Shown: positions 1 to 10,249, counted from the stretch's first letter. The stretch: DNA of 64,000 bases from Casuarina equisetifolia (GCA_028551475.1 JAKISB010000011.1:62001-126000), one strand, 5' to 3'. Made by a program: numbers and translations. Notes: generated by a model from the sequence alone, not told the origin.

Positions 1-1515
1 GCAACTGCGCCCAAACCGTAATAAATGGCAAGGACGGCCGGAGCTATGGCTACTCTCTTTCCCTGCACCAAGACCTGACGAGTAGTCATAGGTGCGCTTG
101 AGTGAGTGTGCCTGGTAGGAAGAGAAGGTCCCGGTGGTGAAGGAGTAGGTTCGGGTGCACTTCTTTCAAACTAGTAGAAAATAGTAAGATTTTTTACACA
201 GATAGTAAGCTGAAGGCTAATATCTTAGGGTAATCCTCAGTCTGGTTGCCATATAATTTTGTCTTCCAGTGGTGTTTGGGATAGGTGGATATTGAGTATG
301 GCTTGGCCTGTTTGATCATCAAAGTCATCGTTTCGTCAAGAAATTTTTTAAAAGGAACAAGGAAGCTTGACTGAGGAAAGAAGTCAAGGAAACCGGACGA
401 ATTTTTGGTTTGATCCTCTGTCATTGGTTGCTCAACTATGGCTTCAGTGGATGGCTTCTCCCCTACTTCACTCACACCTTCTTCACTAGTAATCTCCACA
501 ACCTTCGGAGTGGCACCGAATTCTGGGTATTTATTCGTGCACGAAATTGAGAAAAGTCTGTGTTCAGGTAGCTCTGGAATCAAACCCCCGGTATTCCTAT
601 CAATACTTCGGTTTTCAAGACCGACTCTTTCAACCGCTCAGACATCCATCCCCTTTGCGCTTCGCTTTACTTCTCGAGTATATTGCTCAATACGTTCAAG
701 GGAAAGTTTTGGGCAAATGCTCAACGAAAGTCTTGGTGAATCGCTTGATCCAGCTCATGTTTACCACTGCTCTATCCAGATGGGCCCGTCCTCGCTTCTT
801 TTAATTTCCTTACATTCTAGCTGAAGGAGAGACTTAACCTCTACTTAGAAAGGGGCAGCGGTACCACGCTCTTCCGTGCTCGTAGGTTGACTTCCCTTAT
901 GCATCCAGTTGCTTCACTAATGTGAATAGGTTATACAGAAGGGTGGGTTAGTTTCCGTATGATTTGAGCAGTTTGGTATGTACTTGCACCATAGTTGGCC
1001 TTTTCCTGCCTCGAAGAGGAGAGAGAACCCTATCCCAATGCGAGACCTGGTTTTGGCTACCCGAGGCATTCGAATGGGCCGCTCCTATCATTCCTTGGCA
1101 TTGCAGCTCCTCGATTAAGGCCTACTAATCGGTGACCAACCTTGTGTACGTTTTTCATGGAAAGAGAGGATAGAGAGTGCTCGTGCTAGGACTTCAGATT
1201 CCATTGTGTACCGAAAGGTCGTGAGAGATAGCAAAAAGATGCATCAATTTGCGGGTTCCGACGTGCCCAGAGGCCAGAGGCGAATCCGTTCACGGTCCGT
1301 AGGACCAACACCATTCGAAGGTGGGTTGTGTGATGAAAAGGAGCCCTTAATCAGCTTAAACAATTAAAGAAACCTCAACTTACCTATTTGACTATAGAAC
1401 GGCTCTTGGTGGAAAGGCGACCATTCCCGTCTGGTCTAATCGCATTTGAGGACTTCTAGTTCCTATCCGCGTTCAGCCTTACGCGTGAAACGAATCTCCA
1501 GCATTGGTCACCATT

Positions 1516-1586
1516 GGCGACATGGCCAAGCGGTGAGGCGGGGGACTGCAAATCCTTTTTCCCCAGTTCAAGTCTGGGTGTCGCCT
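1516..1586 (+). tRNA. trnC-GCA: tRNA-Cys (GCA), plastid-like
   Basis: This 71-nt tRNA folds as a complete cloverleaf. The acceptor stem pairs GGCGACA (1516-1522) with TGTCGCC (1579-1585), followed by discriminator T. The anticodon loop reads CTGCAAA, so the anticodon is GCA. The T-stem pairs CCCAG with CTGGG around TTCAAGT. It resembles plastid trnC with a few substitutions, some of them compensatory in the acceptor stem; a plastid-like or bacterial-type trnC resident in mitochondria is an alternative source. In the nucleus it is probably not used, although no position is broken. No CCA is encoded. Confidence 0.88.
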
Positions 1587-1889
1587 GATCAACAAAAAAA
1601 TCAGAATATCATAACTTCGATTCCTGCATCGTTTGCAAACATATCTTATCTGGGAAAAGGGCTTGAAGGCGGAAAAGGCATATAGAATGGTAACGGCCGT
1701 AAGGATAGGTACTCATTCCCGACCGCTTTCAGTTGGTGTTCATTGCTGAGTGATCGCTCGCTATCTGGCTGTTGGTCCGGAAGCTTCCTCTCTCCCAGCA
1801 CATTTTATTGAAATTTAGAAGAATAACCTAAATTAATTTGAATTTTTTGTGTGTTTCCGAAGTAACTCTCATCAATTAAAATTAATTTA

Positions 1890-1960
1890 ATGCCTATTGG
1901 TATTCCAAAAGTACCCTTTCGAAGTCCTGGAGAGGAAGATGCACCTTGGGTTGACGTATA
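1890..1960 (+). pseudogene. clpP: Plastid clpP exon 1 fragment
   Basis: The 71 bp from ATG encode [20 protein letters not shown] followed by VDV plus two bases, the whole first exon of plastid clpP (ATP-dependent Clp protease proteolytic subunit), which in plastids is also 71 bp. It is followed directly by GTGCGACTTGTC, the 5' end of the group II intron of clpP. The match then fails, so exons 2 and 3 are absent and no protease can be made. Read on without splicing, the frame hits a stop at the exon-intron junction. This is a plastid-derived relic inside the organellar block. Confidence 0.88.
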
Positions 1961-3033
1961 GTGCGACTTGTCGTTCCCTTTCGTGTGAATTCCCCAGCAG
2001 CGAATTAAAAACTTGTGGGGCTATCCACTCCATCTCTCGAGCCCCAAAGAAAGACGAAAAAAAACTGCAATTTTGCAGTGAAAGTTCAAGTCGAAGATCA
2101 AAGTGAAAGTTGCGGATCGATGGGACCACACCACTCTACACTTAGGCTTGCTAGCCTACACCACAACTTAAGCCCTTCACTTATACTCACACTCTCTTCG
2201 TTTCTCACTTTATGTACTTGACTCCCATACTTTTCTGGCGAAACCCGCCTGCAACCCTCTCTTTCCTACGCTAAGCTAGCGGCTTTTCTCGAGCTAGAGA
2301 TGTTTCACTCTCCCATGCTCCTTAGGTTCTTTAAATTCCGAAGGTGGCGTAGCTACCGAGATCAATGCAGTCAGGGCCCCTCTCGATCTTATTCATAGTT
2401 GAGAAGAGAGAAGGAGTCTAAATCAATGGACCTGTTGAATCGAGAAATAGGTTTGATTGTCTATCTTTTTGATATAATATATATAAGGCATCCTCCGGAT
2501 AATTCATCCCTTTTAAACAAGTCTAAATTATCGATTGAAGTTTTTCTATTTTGAATCATCTTAGGTCTAATTCCTATTAGGTTAGATATCGTTTGGATTT
2601 GATTGTGTCATAGATTTATAATTCTAATTAGGTTTATCGTTGTATGAACTGCATTGCTGATATAATCCCAAATTCTAGTTATAATTCCTATGTTAATAGG
2701 TGTGGGACTTCTTTTCCCCAAGGCAACAAAAAATCTTCGTCGCACGTACTCTATCTCACCCCGGATTGAATTGAATGGGATTCCGCCTGAAACGAATCCC
2801 TTGCTTTGATAAGAGGAGGTGGACTAGACTTTGAAATGGAAGATAATCATTATCTGAAATCAAAGAGAAGTTTTTTCAAATAAAGCAAGAAGAAAATAAA
2901 ACCTTACCACAATACGACCATCGGGGATGGAGATAGACCTCCAAGCACATGAACTGGATCTGGAAAAGACTAAACAGAATCTGTGATAAGTAAGCGCCTG
3001 CGTTCAGTAAATCGCAATTCTTTTTGTGTGTGG

Positions 3034-3198
3034 TTCTCGAACGAGCAATCGAAAAGATTCTGGAGCATCCTCGGGTTTAGGTATTGTTCTTCCAATGATT
3101 GTAGTACTTCCAAAAGCAAGTTCGCCACCAACTGTAGCAGAACCATCTGCTAAAATTTGTCCCTTTTTGATGCATTTACCTCGCGAAACCTGTGGTTT
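3034..3198 (-). pseudogene. rpoB: Plastid rpoB fragment with internal deletion
   Basis: On the minus strand the translation contains [14 protein letters not shown] and ATVGGELA, an internal part of the plastid RNA polymerase beta subunit. It then passes in frame directly into TTIIG and [16 protein letters not shown], which belong near the protein's C terminus. The several hundred residues that normally separate them are missing. After LLVRE the match stops. The join lies at a Leu/Phe-Gly pair common to both segments, so short homology may have mediated the deletion. The upstream edge abuts half of mitochondrial trnP. It is a non-functional fragment. Confidence 0.85.
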
Positions 3199-3200
3199 TG

Positions 3201-3250
3201 GGCCCTCTGTACCCAAAACAGATGCGCTGACCAGACTGCGCTACACCTCG
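3201..3250 (-). pseudogene. trnP-UGG: Mitochondrial tRNA-Pro (UGG), 5' part only
   Basis: Read on the minus strand from 3250, the sequence starts CGAGGTGTAGCGCAGTCTGG and continues through the D arm and the anticodon arm with TTTTGGGT (anticodon UGG), matching native plant mitochondrial trnP rather than plastid trnP. About 50 nt are kept. The T arm and the 3' acceptor strand are replaced by the plastid rpoB fragment, so no tRNA can fold. This mitochondrial piece next to plastid pieces shows that the block is mixed. Confidence 0.78.
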
Positions 3251-3694
3251 TCTCACCCCCCGGAGCATGGATTTTTTTTTGCATTGGGCTCTTTCATTAA
3301 CTGATATAAATATCGGCTAGTCTACCATATTTTTTTTCTTGAAGTGAGATTCTTGCCGAATCCGAGTTTGCTGCTCCAACCATTACCAAACTAATACCTA
3401 TTCTGTTTAGTACTTCAAGTGCTTCTCTTGCATACACATGCGGATAGCCATACGCCCCGCGTGGCTAAAAGTAAGCCAAAAGAGCTTACTTTGGGCGAAC
3501 ATCATGACAAGAACAAAATCATTAAAAAATAAAGTTGTTTGATTTGCCAGCCTTGGCCTAGAGCAATGAAGAGGTCCCAAAAGCTGTTATAAGCTGGAAG
3601 CTAAGAAGCTACCTCACTACTAGCTTTTAGTCTTAAGCAGGCAGCGGCGGTAAGGAATGAATGTTCTACTATACTATCAGCCATTTCATTAGGA

Positions 3695-3832
3695 CAGCAC
3701 TTGCGAAAGGCCAACCGAGATCGGATATAGCTGGTTTTCCCCGAAATCTATTTCAGTAGAGCGTATGATGTCGATGGCCTGAGGTAGAGCACTCAATGTG
3801 CAAGGGTGGCCCCATTTCACCTTACCAACCCC
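3695..3832 (+). pseudogene. rrn26: Mitochondrial large-subunit (26S) rRNA fragment
   Basis: The stretch contains conserved large-subunit rRNA landmarks in order: GCGAAAGGCCAACCGAGATC, ATAGCTGGTTTTCCCCGAAA, GGTAGAGCACTCAATG, and CTTACCAACCCCAGG. They correspond to the segment around E. coli 23S positions 780-900. The variant bases, such as GTATGATGTCGATGGCCTGA, fit plant mitochondrial 26S better than plastid 23S. Only about 140 nt are present and both ends are abrupt, so it is a relic and not a functional rRNA gene. Confidence 0.75.
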
Positions 3833-4034
3833 AGGCAGATGAATTCAACTCTAAATTGAATAATAAATAATACAATTACGATTGCTTTGTTTATGTAGTC
3901 CCTGAAAGAAAACCATAAGCGTATGAAGGGAGGCCTAATTGCATGCTTCGCCCGGAAAGTCCATCTATTTGATAGCCTTTTGATAGAAAATCATTATCAA
4001 TGTCTTATTTATTTATTCAATTGATGTAGACGGG

Positions 4035-4200
4035 AAGGCAGGTCGAGCAGACCGCTTGTCACCTCTTGGTAAAGAAGTTTCGGCCAACAATCTTTATGAT
4101 TGTTACATAGAGAAAGGCAAGCCTGAGATGCGACAAGGCAGGTCAAGAAGACCGCTTGTCACCTCTTGTTTGAAGGCAGGTCGTGCAAAGAAAATCATTA
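4035..4200 (+). repeat. Short spaced direct repeats, 34-bp unit
   Basis: A 34-bp unit beginning AAGGCAGGTC and ending GCTTGTCACCTCTTG occurs at 4035-4068 and 4135-4168 with a few mismatches, and a third, truncated copy starts at 4173. The units lie just outside the LTR retrotransposon and belong to the organellar block. I do not recognise a gene in them. Confidence 0.7.
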
Positions 4201-4206
4201 CCATGT

Positions 4207-4556
4207 TGTCACGTTCAGGATCTTTTACCCTTCGGTCTGCAACTTGCAAAATAGAAAACCTTCCTTTGTTCTTCTTCCTACCTATGGCTACAAAGCAAAA
4301 CAAAACAAACCTGCATCTAAGGGATGCAGAACCTCAGCATCTACTAGACACTGGACAACAGCATCAACCAGACACTGGACGGAATAGAGTTCTCTGACAG
4401 CACCAAAAACTCCTTCTCGATACTTCTCCCCTTCCCTTTAGAGACCCCCAAAAGACTTCTTTTCCCTTCCTAAATATGACAAAAACCCTAAACTACCCTT
4501 ACAAGCTATTAAAATAACATACATATATACAATGCAGAATTTCGGGGATTGCAACA
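4207..4556 (-). repeat. 3' LTR of the Ty3/gypsy element
   Basis: This 350-bp repeat begins TGTCACGTTC and ends GATTGCAACA on the plus strand. It is 96.3% identical to the LTR at 10282-10631. Since the element runs on the minus strand, this is its 3' LTR. It is preceded by the target duplication CATGT at 4202-4206. Confidence 0.95.
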
Positions 4557-4571
4557 ACTCCCTCCTCCTTA
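4557..4571 (-). promoter_or_regulatory. Polypurine tract
   Basis: On the minus strand this reads TAAGGAGGAGGGAGT and touches the 3' LTR, the expected place and composition of the primer for plus-strand DNA synthesis. Confidence 0.8.
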
Positions 4572-6066
4572 AGAAACAACCTTGTCCCCAAGGTTGAAAT
4601 TTGGATAACGTAGTTTGAAGTCCTCTGCTAGCACCCAAGTGGCATCATTGGAATTCATCCCTTTCCACATCACCAACCACTCTTCATAGTTTTTGTGGAT
4701 ACGAGTTCCCAAGACAGCTTGAGGTTGTGGAATAAGAGTTCCATCCTGCTCCCCCACCTAAGGAAGATCTTCCTACACGTCTACCTTGTCTCCAATATAT
4801 TTCTTCAGGACTGAAACATGAAAGACCGGATGTATTTTCGAGTCTGCTGGTAAGTTCAACTTGTATGCTAACTTACCCACTCTCTCCACGATCTGATAAG
4901 GCCCATAGTATCTAGCCCTCAACTTCTGGTCACGTCTCGCTCCCACTGAAAGCTGTTTGTAAGGCTGAAGGCGAAGGAATACATAGTCTCCCACCATGAA
5001 TTCTCTATCTGTTCTTCCTTTGTCATATACCTTCTTAACACGACTCTGGGAACTTAGAAGTTTCTCCCTGAGCAATCTTAACATCTCATCCTTTTCCATT
5101 AGTTCCTTTTCTACAGCCTCCACTGACGTTGCACCTGGGATATAATCTAAGAGCATAGGCGGGGCTCTTCCATACACTACCTCATATGGGGTCTTACCTG
5201 ATGAACTATGCACACTGGTATTGTAACAAAGCTCCGCCCAAGGTAACCATTTCACCCATTTCTGAGGTTGATCACCAGTGAAACACCGTAAATACATCTC
5301 CAAAACTCGGTTAACTGCCTCTGTTTGACCATCAGTCTGAGGATGATAAGCGGTGGAATAATTCAACCTGGTTCCATGGAGATTAAATAGCTCTGTCCAA
5401 AAGAGACTAATAAAGACTTTATCACGGTTCGAAACAATTTTCTGAGGCATGCCATATAGTTTATAAATATTTTGGAAGAACACTTCTGCTACTGAAGCTG
5501 CAATATAAGGGTGACTAAGTGGTATGAAGTGGGCCATTTTAGACAAATGGTCCAGCATAACCAAAATACAGGTCTTCCCCTTCGATGGTGGCAGCCCTTC
5601 AATGAAATCCATAGAGATCTCCGTCCATACCTCATGCGGCACCAGTAGGGGCTGTAACAATCCTACGGGATTGGTGTTTAAGCTCTTGTTCTTCTGACAC
5701 GTCAAACACCTCTGCACTACATCTTGCACAAGTTTTTTCATGTTAGGCTAGTAAAAAATAGCACGTACCCGTTGCAAAGTCTTGAACACTCCTTCATGAG
5801 TAGCACCATGGATCTCCTCGGTTATTGGTCTAGAAAGGTTGGAGTTTGGTCCCAAATACAGCTTGTTCTTGAAGAAGATTAAGCCATTTTTATACTCCCA
5901 AGCTTTTCCTAACTCACCTGCTTGTATTTGCTTTACCAAGGATTGTAATTCAAGGTCACTTGTAACTTCCTCCTGAATTGGTTCAACCCATTTAGGCACA
6001 GGTGTTGAAATAGCAGCCAAGGATTGATGTGGGAGCAACTACGTCAGCCCAAGCTCTTAGTCCAGC
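4569..6066 (-). pseudogene. Ty3/gypsy integrase plus chromodomain-like tail (pol, 3' part), broken
   Basis: The N-terminal zinc-binding region runs over 5748-6038 and into 5741-4773 (histidines in IHGATHEG, then CLTC). The catalytic core follows with Asp at 5607-5609 (SMDFIEG), the second acidic site at 5427-5429 and Glu at 5319-5321 (DGQTEAVNR) with D35E spacing. The second site reads SNRD instead of the usual SDRD, so a catalytic Asp appears changed to Asn. A chromodomain-like segment (YEEWLVMWKG, ATWVLAEDF) lies at about 4600-4720. In-frame stops fall at the YW-P position near 5745, and two TAG codons lie between integrase and chromodomain near 4755-4772 where CAG is expected. The enzyme cannot be functional. 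Confidence 0.88.
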
Positions 6067-6794
6067 CCATATGTTAAGTTTGACAATTTATACGTGCTTG
6101 GGTCACAACATAATCCAATGGGTCCAAGAAGGCCAAGGTTGAAGAAGCAGCCCAAGAATATTCCATAGCATCTCTGTAGGCTTTAATATGGGGGGTTTCC
6201 TAAATAATTGTTGAGTCCTTAATTTCTTAGGTTTAATTTATTGTTTGAGAATATTTCCTTTTATTTGGTTTTCTATAATTGTTTAGATTCTTGATTTATC
6301 TAGGTTTTCATACTTGTCAAATTTCTGATTTGTCTAGGATTCCTTATTTGTTAGAATCCAGATTTGTTAAGACTTTCTTAATTATAAGGATTCTTGATTT
6401 ATCAGGATCCTTCTAGAATTAGGTTTTAAGGATTCCTAATTTACCAGGATCCTTCTAGAATTAGGTTTAGCTGCCTATTTAAAGAGAGCATTGTTTCAAT
6501 TGTAAGGGAGTTTTTTCCAGAGAATAGAAACCCCAAAGTTGTGTGATCAACTTTTGCATCCTTTATCCAATTCTTGTCAGGGATTGGTGGTGGAACACCT
6601 CCTTGACTGGTGGCGTTGCCTTTATGTCTTGGAGCTTGTTGGCATCTATCCTTTTATTTTGATTATTCCTATTTTCATTTTTTTTTCTCCCTTCCTCCCT
6701 ACCAAACACTCACTTTTTCCCATAAAAAAACCAAAACACCAAAAAAATGATTTTTACATATTTTCTAAACCCGAGCTCGCTCAAGCCCACCATA
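6067..6794. mobile_element. Nested solo LTR with target duplication CCATA
   Basis: A 718-bp insert at 6072-6789 starts TGTTAAG and ends AAGCCCA. It is flanked by the identical 5-mer CCATA at 6067-6071 and 6790-6794, and lies between the RNase H and integrase coding parts of the host element. It has no coding capacity but has LTR-like parts: a TATA-like TATTTAAAG at 6476-6484 followed by a leader-like segment. Its length plus the duplication is 723 bp (a multiple of three), so it does not itself shift the frame. The family is not recognised; the direction of transcription is inferred as plus from the TATA-like box. Confidence 0.62.
6386..6469 (+). repeat. Tandem 2 x 42 bp repeat inside the solo LTR
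   Basis: Two adjacent 42-bp units (6386-6427 and 6428-6469) share AAGGATTC and AGGATCCTTCTAGAATTAGG and differ at few positions. They lie upstream of the TATA-like box, where LTRs often carry repeated enhancer-like units. That role is inferred from position only. Confidence 0.75.
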
Positions 6795-8893
6795 ACATTC
6801 GCATCAAGGATCCTTCTTCTTCTCTATTCCCCACCTCATTCTTACGAGATAATGCATCTGCGGCCTTGTTTTCTTTTCCTGGTTTGTACTCAATACTAAA
6901 GTCAAATCCCATTAGCTTGATCAACCACTTCTGCTGAGTTGGAATGATTATTTTCTGTTCCCATAAATGTTTAAGACTTTTTTGATCAGATCTCACTATA
7001 AACCTTCTCCCTAACAGGTAGTTTCTCTATTTATTCACTGATAGTACTAGCGCTAAGAGCTCTTTTTCATATGTGGACAGCAAGAGATTCTTCCCCTTCA
7101 ACATGTGACTAAAGAAGGCAATTAGATGTCAATTTTGAGAAAGCACCGCACCAATACCAGCCCCTGAAGCATCACACTCCAGCACGAATTCTTGCTCAAA
7201 ATCTGGTAAGGCTAAGACAGGTGCGCTGGTCATAGCTCTTTTGAGCTCTTCAAAGGCTTTCTCCGCTGTCACATTCCAACAGAAGTTATTTTTCTTCAAC
7301 AACGCCGTGAGAGGAGATGCTATCTTTCCATAACTTGCTATAAACCTTCTATAATATCTAGTTAACCCCAAAAAACTCCTTAAGCTCTTCACATTCTTTG
7401 GTTTCTCCCACTCTAACATAGTTTTAATTTTTTCTTCATCCACTTCAATTCCTTTATTACTAATGACATGACCCAAATACTTCACTGATTCCTGTCCAAA
7501 AGCGCACTTACTCTTTTTTACATACAATTGATGCACCCTTAATTCTCCAAAGACCTTATCCACATGTACTAAATGTGCACTCCAATCCTTACTATACACC
7601 AAGATATCATCAAAGAATACCAATACAAATTTCCTTAAGTACTCCTTGAAAACTGAATTCATCAAGGCCTGAAAGGTTGATGGGGCGTTGCATAAGCCGA
7701 AGGGCATAACCAAGTACTCATAGTGCCCTTGGTGTGTTTGGAATGCAATTTTATAAACATCCCCTGGATGCATTCTTATTTGGTGGTACCCTGAGCGTAG
7801 GTCTAGCTTCGTAAAGAATCTTACCCCATGTAACTCATCCATTAACTCTTCCACTGTGGGTATCGGAAATTTGTCATTCATGGTTTGTTTGTTTGTTAAG
7901 TGCCCTGTAATCAACGCAAAGGTGCCATGAGCCATCTTGTTTTCTGACTAGCAATACCGGTGAAGAGTAAGGACTAGTACTAGGCCTAATAACCCCTGCA
8001 TCTAACAGTTGTTTAACCATCTTTTCTAGCTCATTCTTTTGATAATGAGGGTACCGATACGGTCTAGTAGCAATCGGCTCGCTTCCCTCTTTCAAAGGAA
8101 TGCGATGGTTGAATGCTCTAGTGGGTGGTAGTCCGACTGGCTCTTCAAAGATGTCTTCATATTTCTTCAACAACTTTTGGAGTCCTTTTCCCACTTCTTC
8201 CTCGTCCTGGCACTCTAAGGAATGTAGTTGACCTTCTTGGACGCCACCATGGCCTTCTATATGCTCCTGCACTCGGTTAATGTACAAGAGAATTCCATTC
8301 CCAGCCTTTCTAACCTCTTTACAGAACTGTTTTCCCCCCATCATCTGACTCTCACCAGCCCTTAAACCTTGAAACGAAACCCTTTTCCCTCCTAGCTTGA
8401 AGGATAGTCTCAACTCTGCATAATCCATTTCCACTGGCCCTAAGGTTTTAAGCCATTGTGCCCCTAAAACTGCATCTGTTCTTGGTGTATCCAATAAGAA
8501 AAAATCCAATTTCAATTTTGTTCCTTGAATCTCCACCAACAAGTTCTTACATAATCAAGTCCTCATCTTATTTCCATTCGCTATAGCTACCACCAACTCC
8601 TTATCCCCATTGGGTTTAATTCCCCATTTCTCTACTAACTTGTTATTTAAGAAGTTATGAGAGCTGCCAGAGTCAATTAAAATACATAACATCTGCTTAT
8701 TCTTCCCAATAGTTCCCATCACTCTTATTGTCTCTGAAGTTAATGAACCATCCATAGCCTTTAGAGAAATTTCTGGAACCACATCCGTAAGCTCCTTCTC
8801 TTCCTTCCCCATTTCATCTTCTTCACTCTCACTATCATCTTCCTTTTCACCTCCCACGATCACAAATAATTTTCCCTTGCATTTGTGCCCCAC
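6795..8893 (-). pseudogene. Ty3/gypsy protease, reverse transcriptase and RNase H (pol, 5' part), broken
   Basis: The retropepsin active site DSG is at about 8666-8674 (CILIDSGSSHNF). After a TGA at 8555 the frame continues through the RT N terminus to CVDYRALNK near 7890. There a tandem AAAC/GTTT stretch marks a frameshift, and RT resumes in the next frame with KFPIPTVEELMDELHG. The RT catalytic FFDDILVYS is at about 7591-7617 and is preserved. RNase H follows, with stops near 7129 and 7032 and the end motif [10 protein letters not shown] at about 6840. The order protease-RT-RNase H-integrase defines Ty3/gypsy. It cannot be translated as one protein. Confidence 0.9.
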
Positions 8894-10249
8894 CGTATAT
8901 TTTTCATCACAATTAAAGCATAAACCTTTCTCCCTTCTTTCTTAAATCTCTTTGGGAGTTAACTTCTTTCTTCTGTGAGTTGATTTTGTGCTTTTCGTTC
9001 CCCCACTACTATGATAAACTACTTTCTTAGGAGAATTCCATTTGTCTTTCTTCCCCACATTACTCGGGATCTCAAAAAGGCGAGTGAATTTAATTGCTTA
9101 GGCCAAATCCTTTGGATTTCTAGCATCTACCTCCTTTCTCAATTCCTCTGTTAACCCAAATAAAAAACAAGCCAGCTCCTATTCTTCACTTATATAAGCC
9201 ACTCTAAGTAATTGCCTAGTGAATCTAGCATGAAATTCATCTACAGTACTTTCTTGATGGATCTTAAGTAATTGAAGAAAAGGCCTATGGCCTCGAGCAG
9301 ATCCATACCTCATTAGTAGCTCTCTAGTAGGGAGGGACCAAGTAAGCGGTTCGTCACCCAACTTCTTCAGCAGGAACTCCAAGCAAACTTGTGCTTCACC
9401 CTCCAAATACCATGAGGCAACCTCTGCCTTATCCTCCTCTGCATGAATCATATTTGCACGAAAAAAATGATTAGCCCTTGATACCCACAAAGCTGGGTCA
9501 GATTCTCCATCATAGAAGGGAAAATCAAATCTCGGACTTCTAATCCTGGGTTGCCACCCATACTGCCCGTAACCTCCCATATCCACATGTTGTCCACCCC
9601 AATCCTGATTCCATTTGCGGTTATTGCCACATGGAGGTTCTTCCCAATACTGTTGTCTTCGAAACTTTCTATCGGGAGGCTCACCGTTGAATTCTCGCCT
9701 GTAATTCCGCCATTGGGGCGATGGTTCTTCTTGCAGGCGTTGTCTCCCATTCCACTCTTGATACCCATAGCCCCTACGTCGAATCTGGCCGAGTGGGTCA
9801 CCTTCAAAATCCTCAACATAATGCCTTCGTCCACGCCCATTAGTGAAATCTTGGTTCCAAGTTGTATTGTAGCCACCCAACGCGTCATTTTGCTGTTGTT
9901 GCCGACGGAAATTTCTGTTTCGTGTCTTTTCAAAGCTCCTTAACTCCTCTTCAATCTCCTGTTGGTTCTTCCTCGACAAAAGTTCCACTTGATTTTGATT
10001 TGGCTTACCGGACCCCTTCCGGTTATCATCTAATTCATCATCTTCATCCTTGGGCTCTTGCTTTATTTCTTTCTCCTTACTACCAGAAGTCCCTATCTTG
10101 CCAATCTTAGACCCATTTGAACCTCCCACATTTTCCTTCTTTACTCCCATGGTTGCAAACATTTCCAAGATCTGTTGGAATTTCCAGTCAGTCTCTGCTT
10201 GGTACTTCTGCATTTCTGCCTGAATCATTGCCACACTCATTTCCTCCAT
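8879..10249 (-). pseudogene. Ty3/gypsy gag with zinc knuckle, interrupted by stops
   Basis: Gag is read from the ATG at 10247-10249 (MEEMSVAMIQAEMQ), the first Met after the primer-binding site. The open frame also extends upstream into the LTR, which is not a likely start. The retrotransposon gag region follows (ALWVSRANHFF, WYLEGEAQVCLEFLL). In-frame stops at 9179 (TAG), 9098 (TAA) and 8942 (TAA) each sit where glutamine is expected. The same frame then reaches a zinc knuckle at 8879-8920 (CFNCDEKYTVGHKC). Gag is the structural protein that packages the RNA; this copy is dead. Gag and protease share one frame, so the ancestor probably had a single gag-pol frame. Confidence 0.88.

Larger units (their letters stand above)
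1..4206. other. Organellar-derived DNA block (NUMT/NUPT mosaic), left part
   Basis: The stretch is a patchwork of recognisable plastid and mitochondrial pieces: trnC-GCA, clpP exon 1, an rpoB piece fused to half of mitochondrial trnP, and a piece of mitochondrial 26S rRNA, each listed separately. The pieces are truncated and out of their native order, as in mitochondrial DNA that carries plastid inserts or in an organellar insertion into the nucleus. The parts 1-1515, 1587-1889, 1961-3030, 3251-3690 and 3835-4034 have organelle-like texture, but I recognise no gene in them. A nuclear-type LTR retrotransposon inserted at 4207 and the nuclear genes from 14.4 kb argue that the block lies in the nucleus. 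Confidence 0.8.

Noticed and set aside
194-824. Overlapping frames of 129 aa (minus) and 128 aa (plus) at the left end
   Set aside because: They lie on opposite strands over the same DNA in an organellar mosaic, with no recognisable domain. One could be a remnant of a mitochondrial open frame, but nothing supports it.
6539-6937. 132-residue plus-strand frame
   Set aside because: It spans the solo LTR end and the antisense of the RNase H region, so it is fortuitous.
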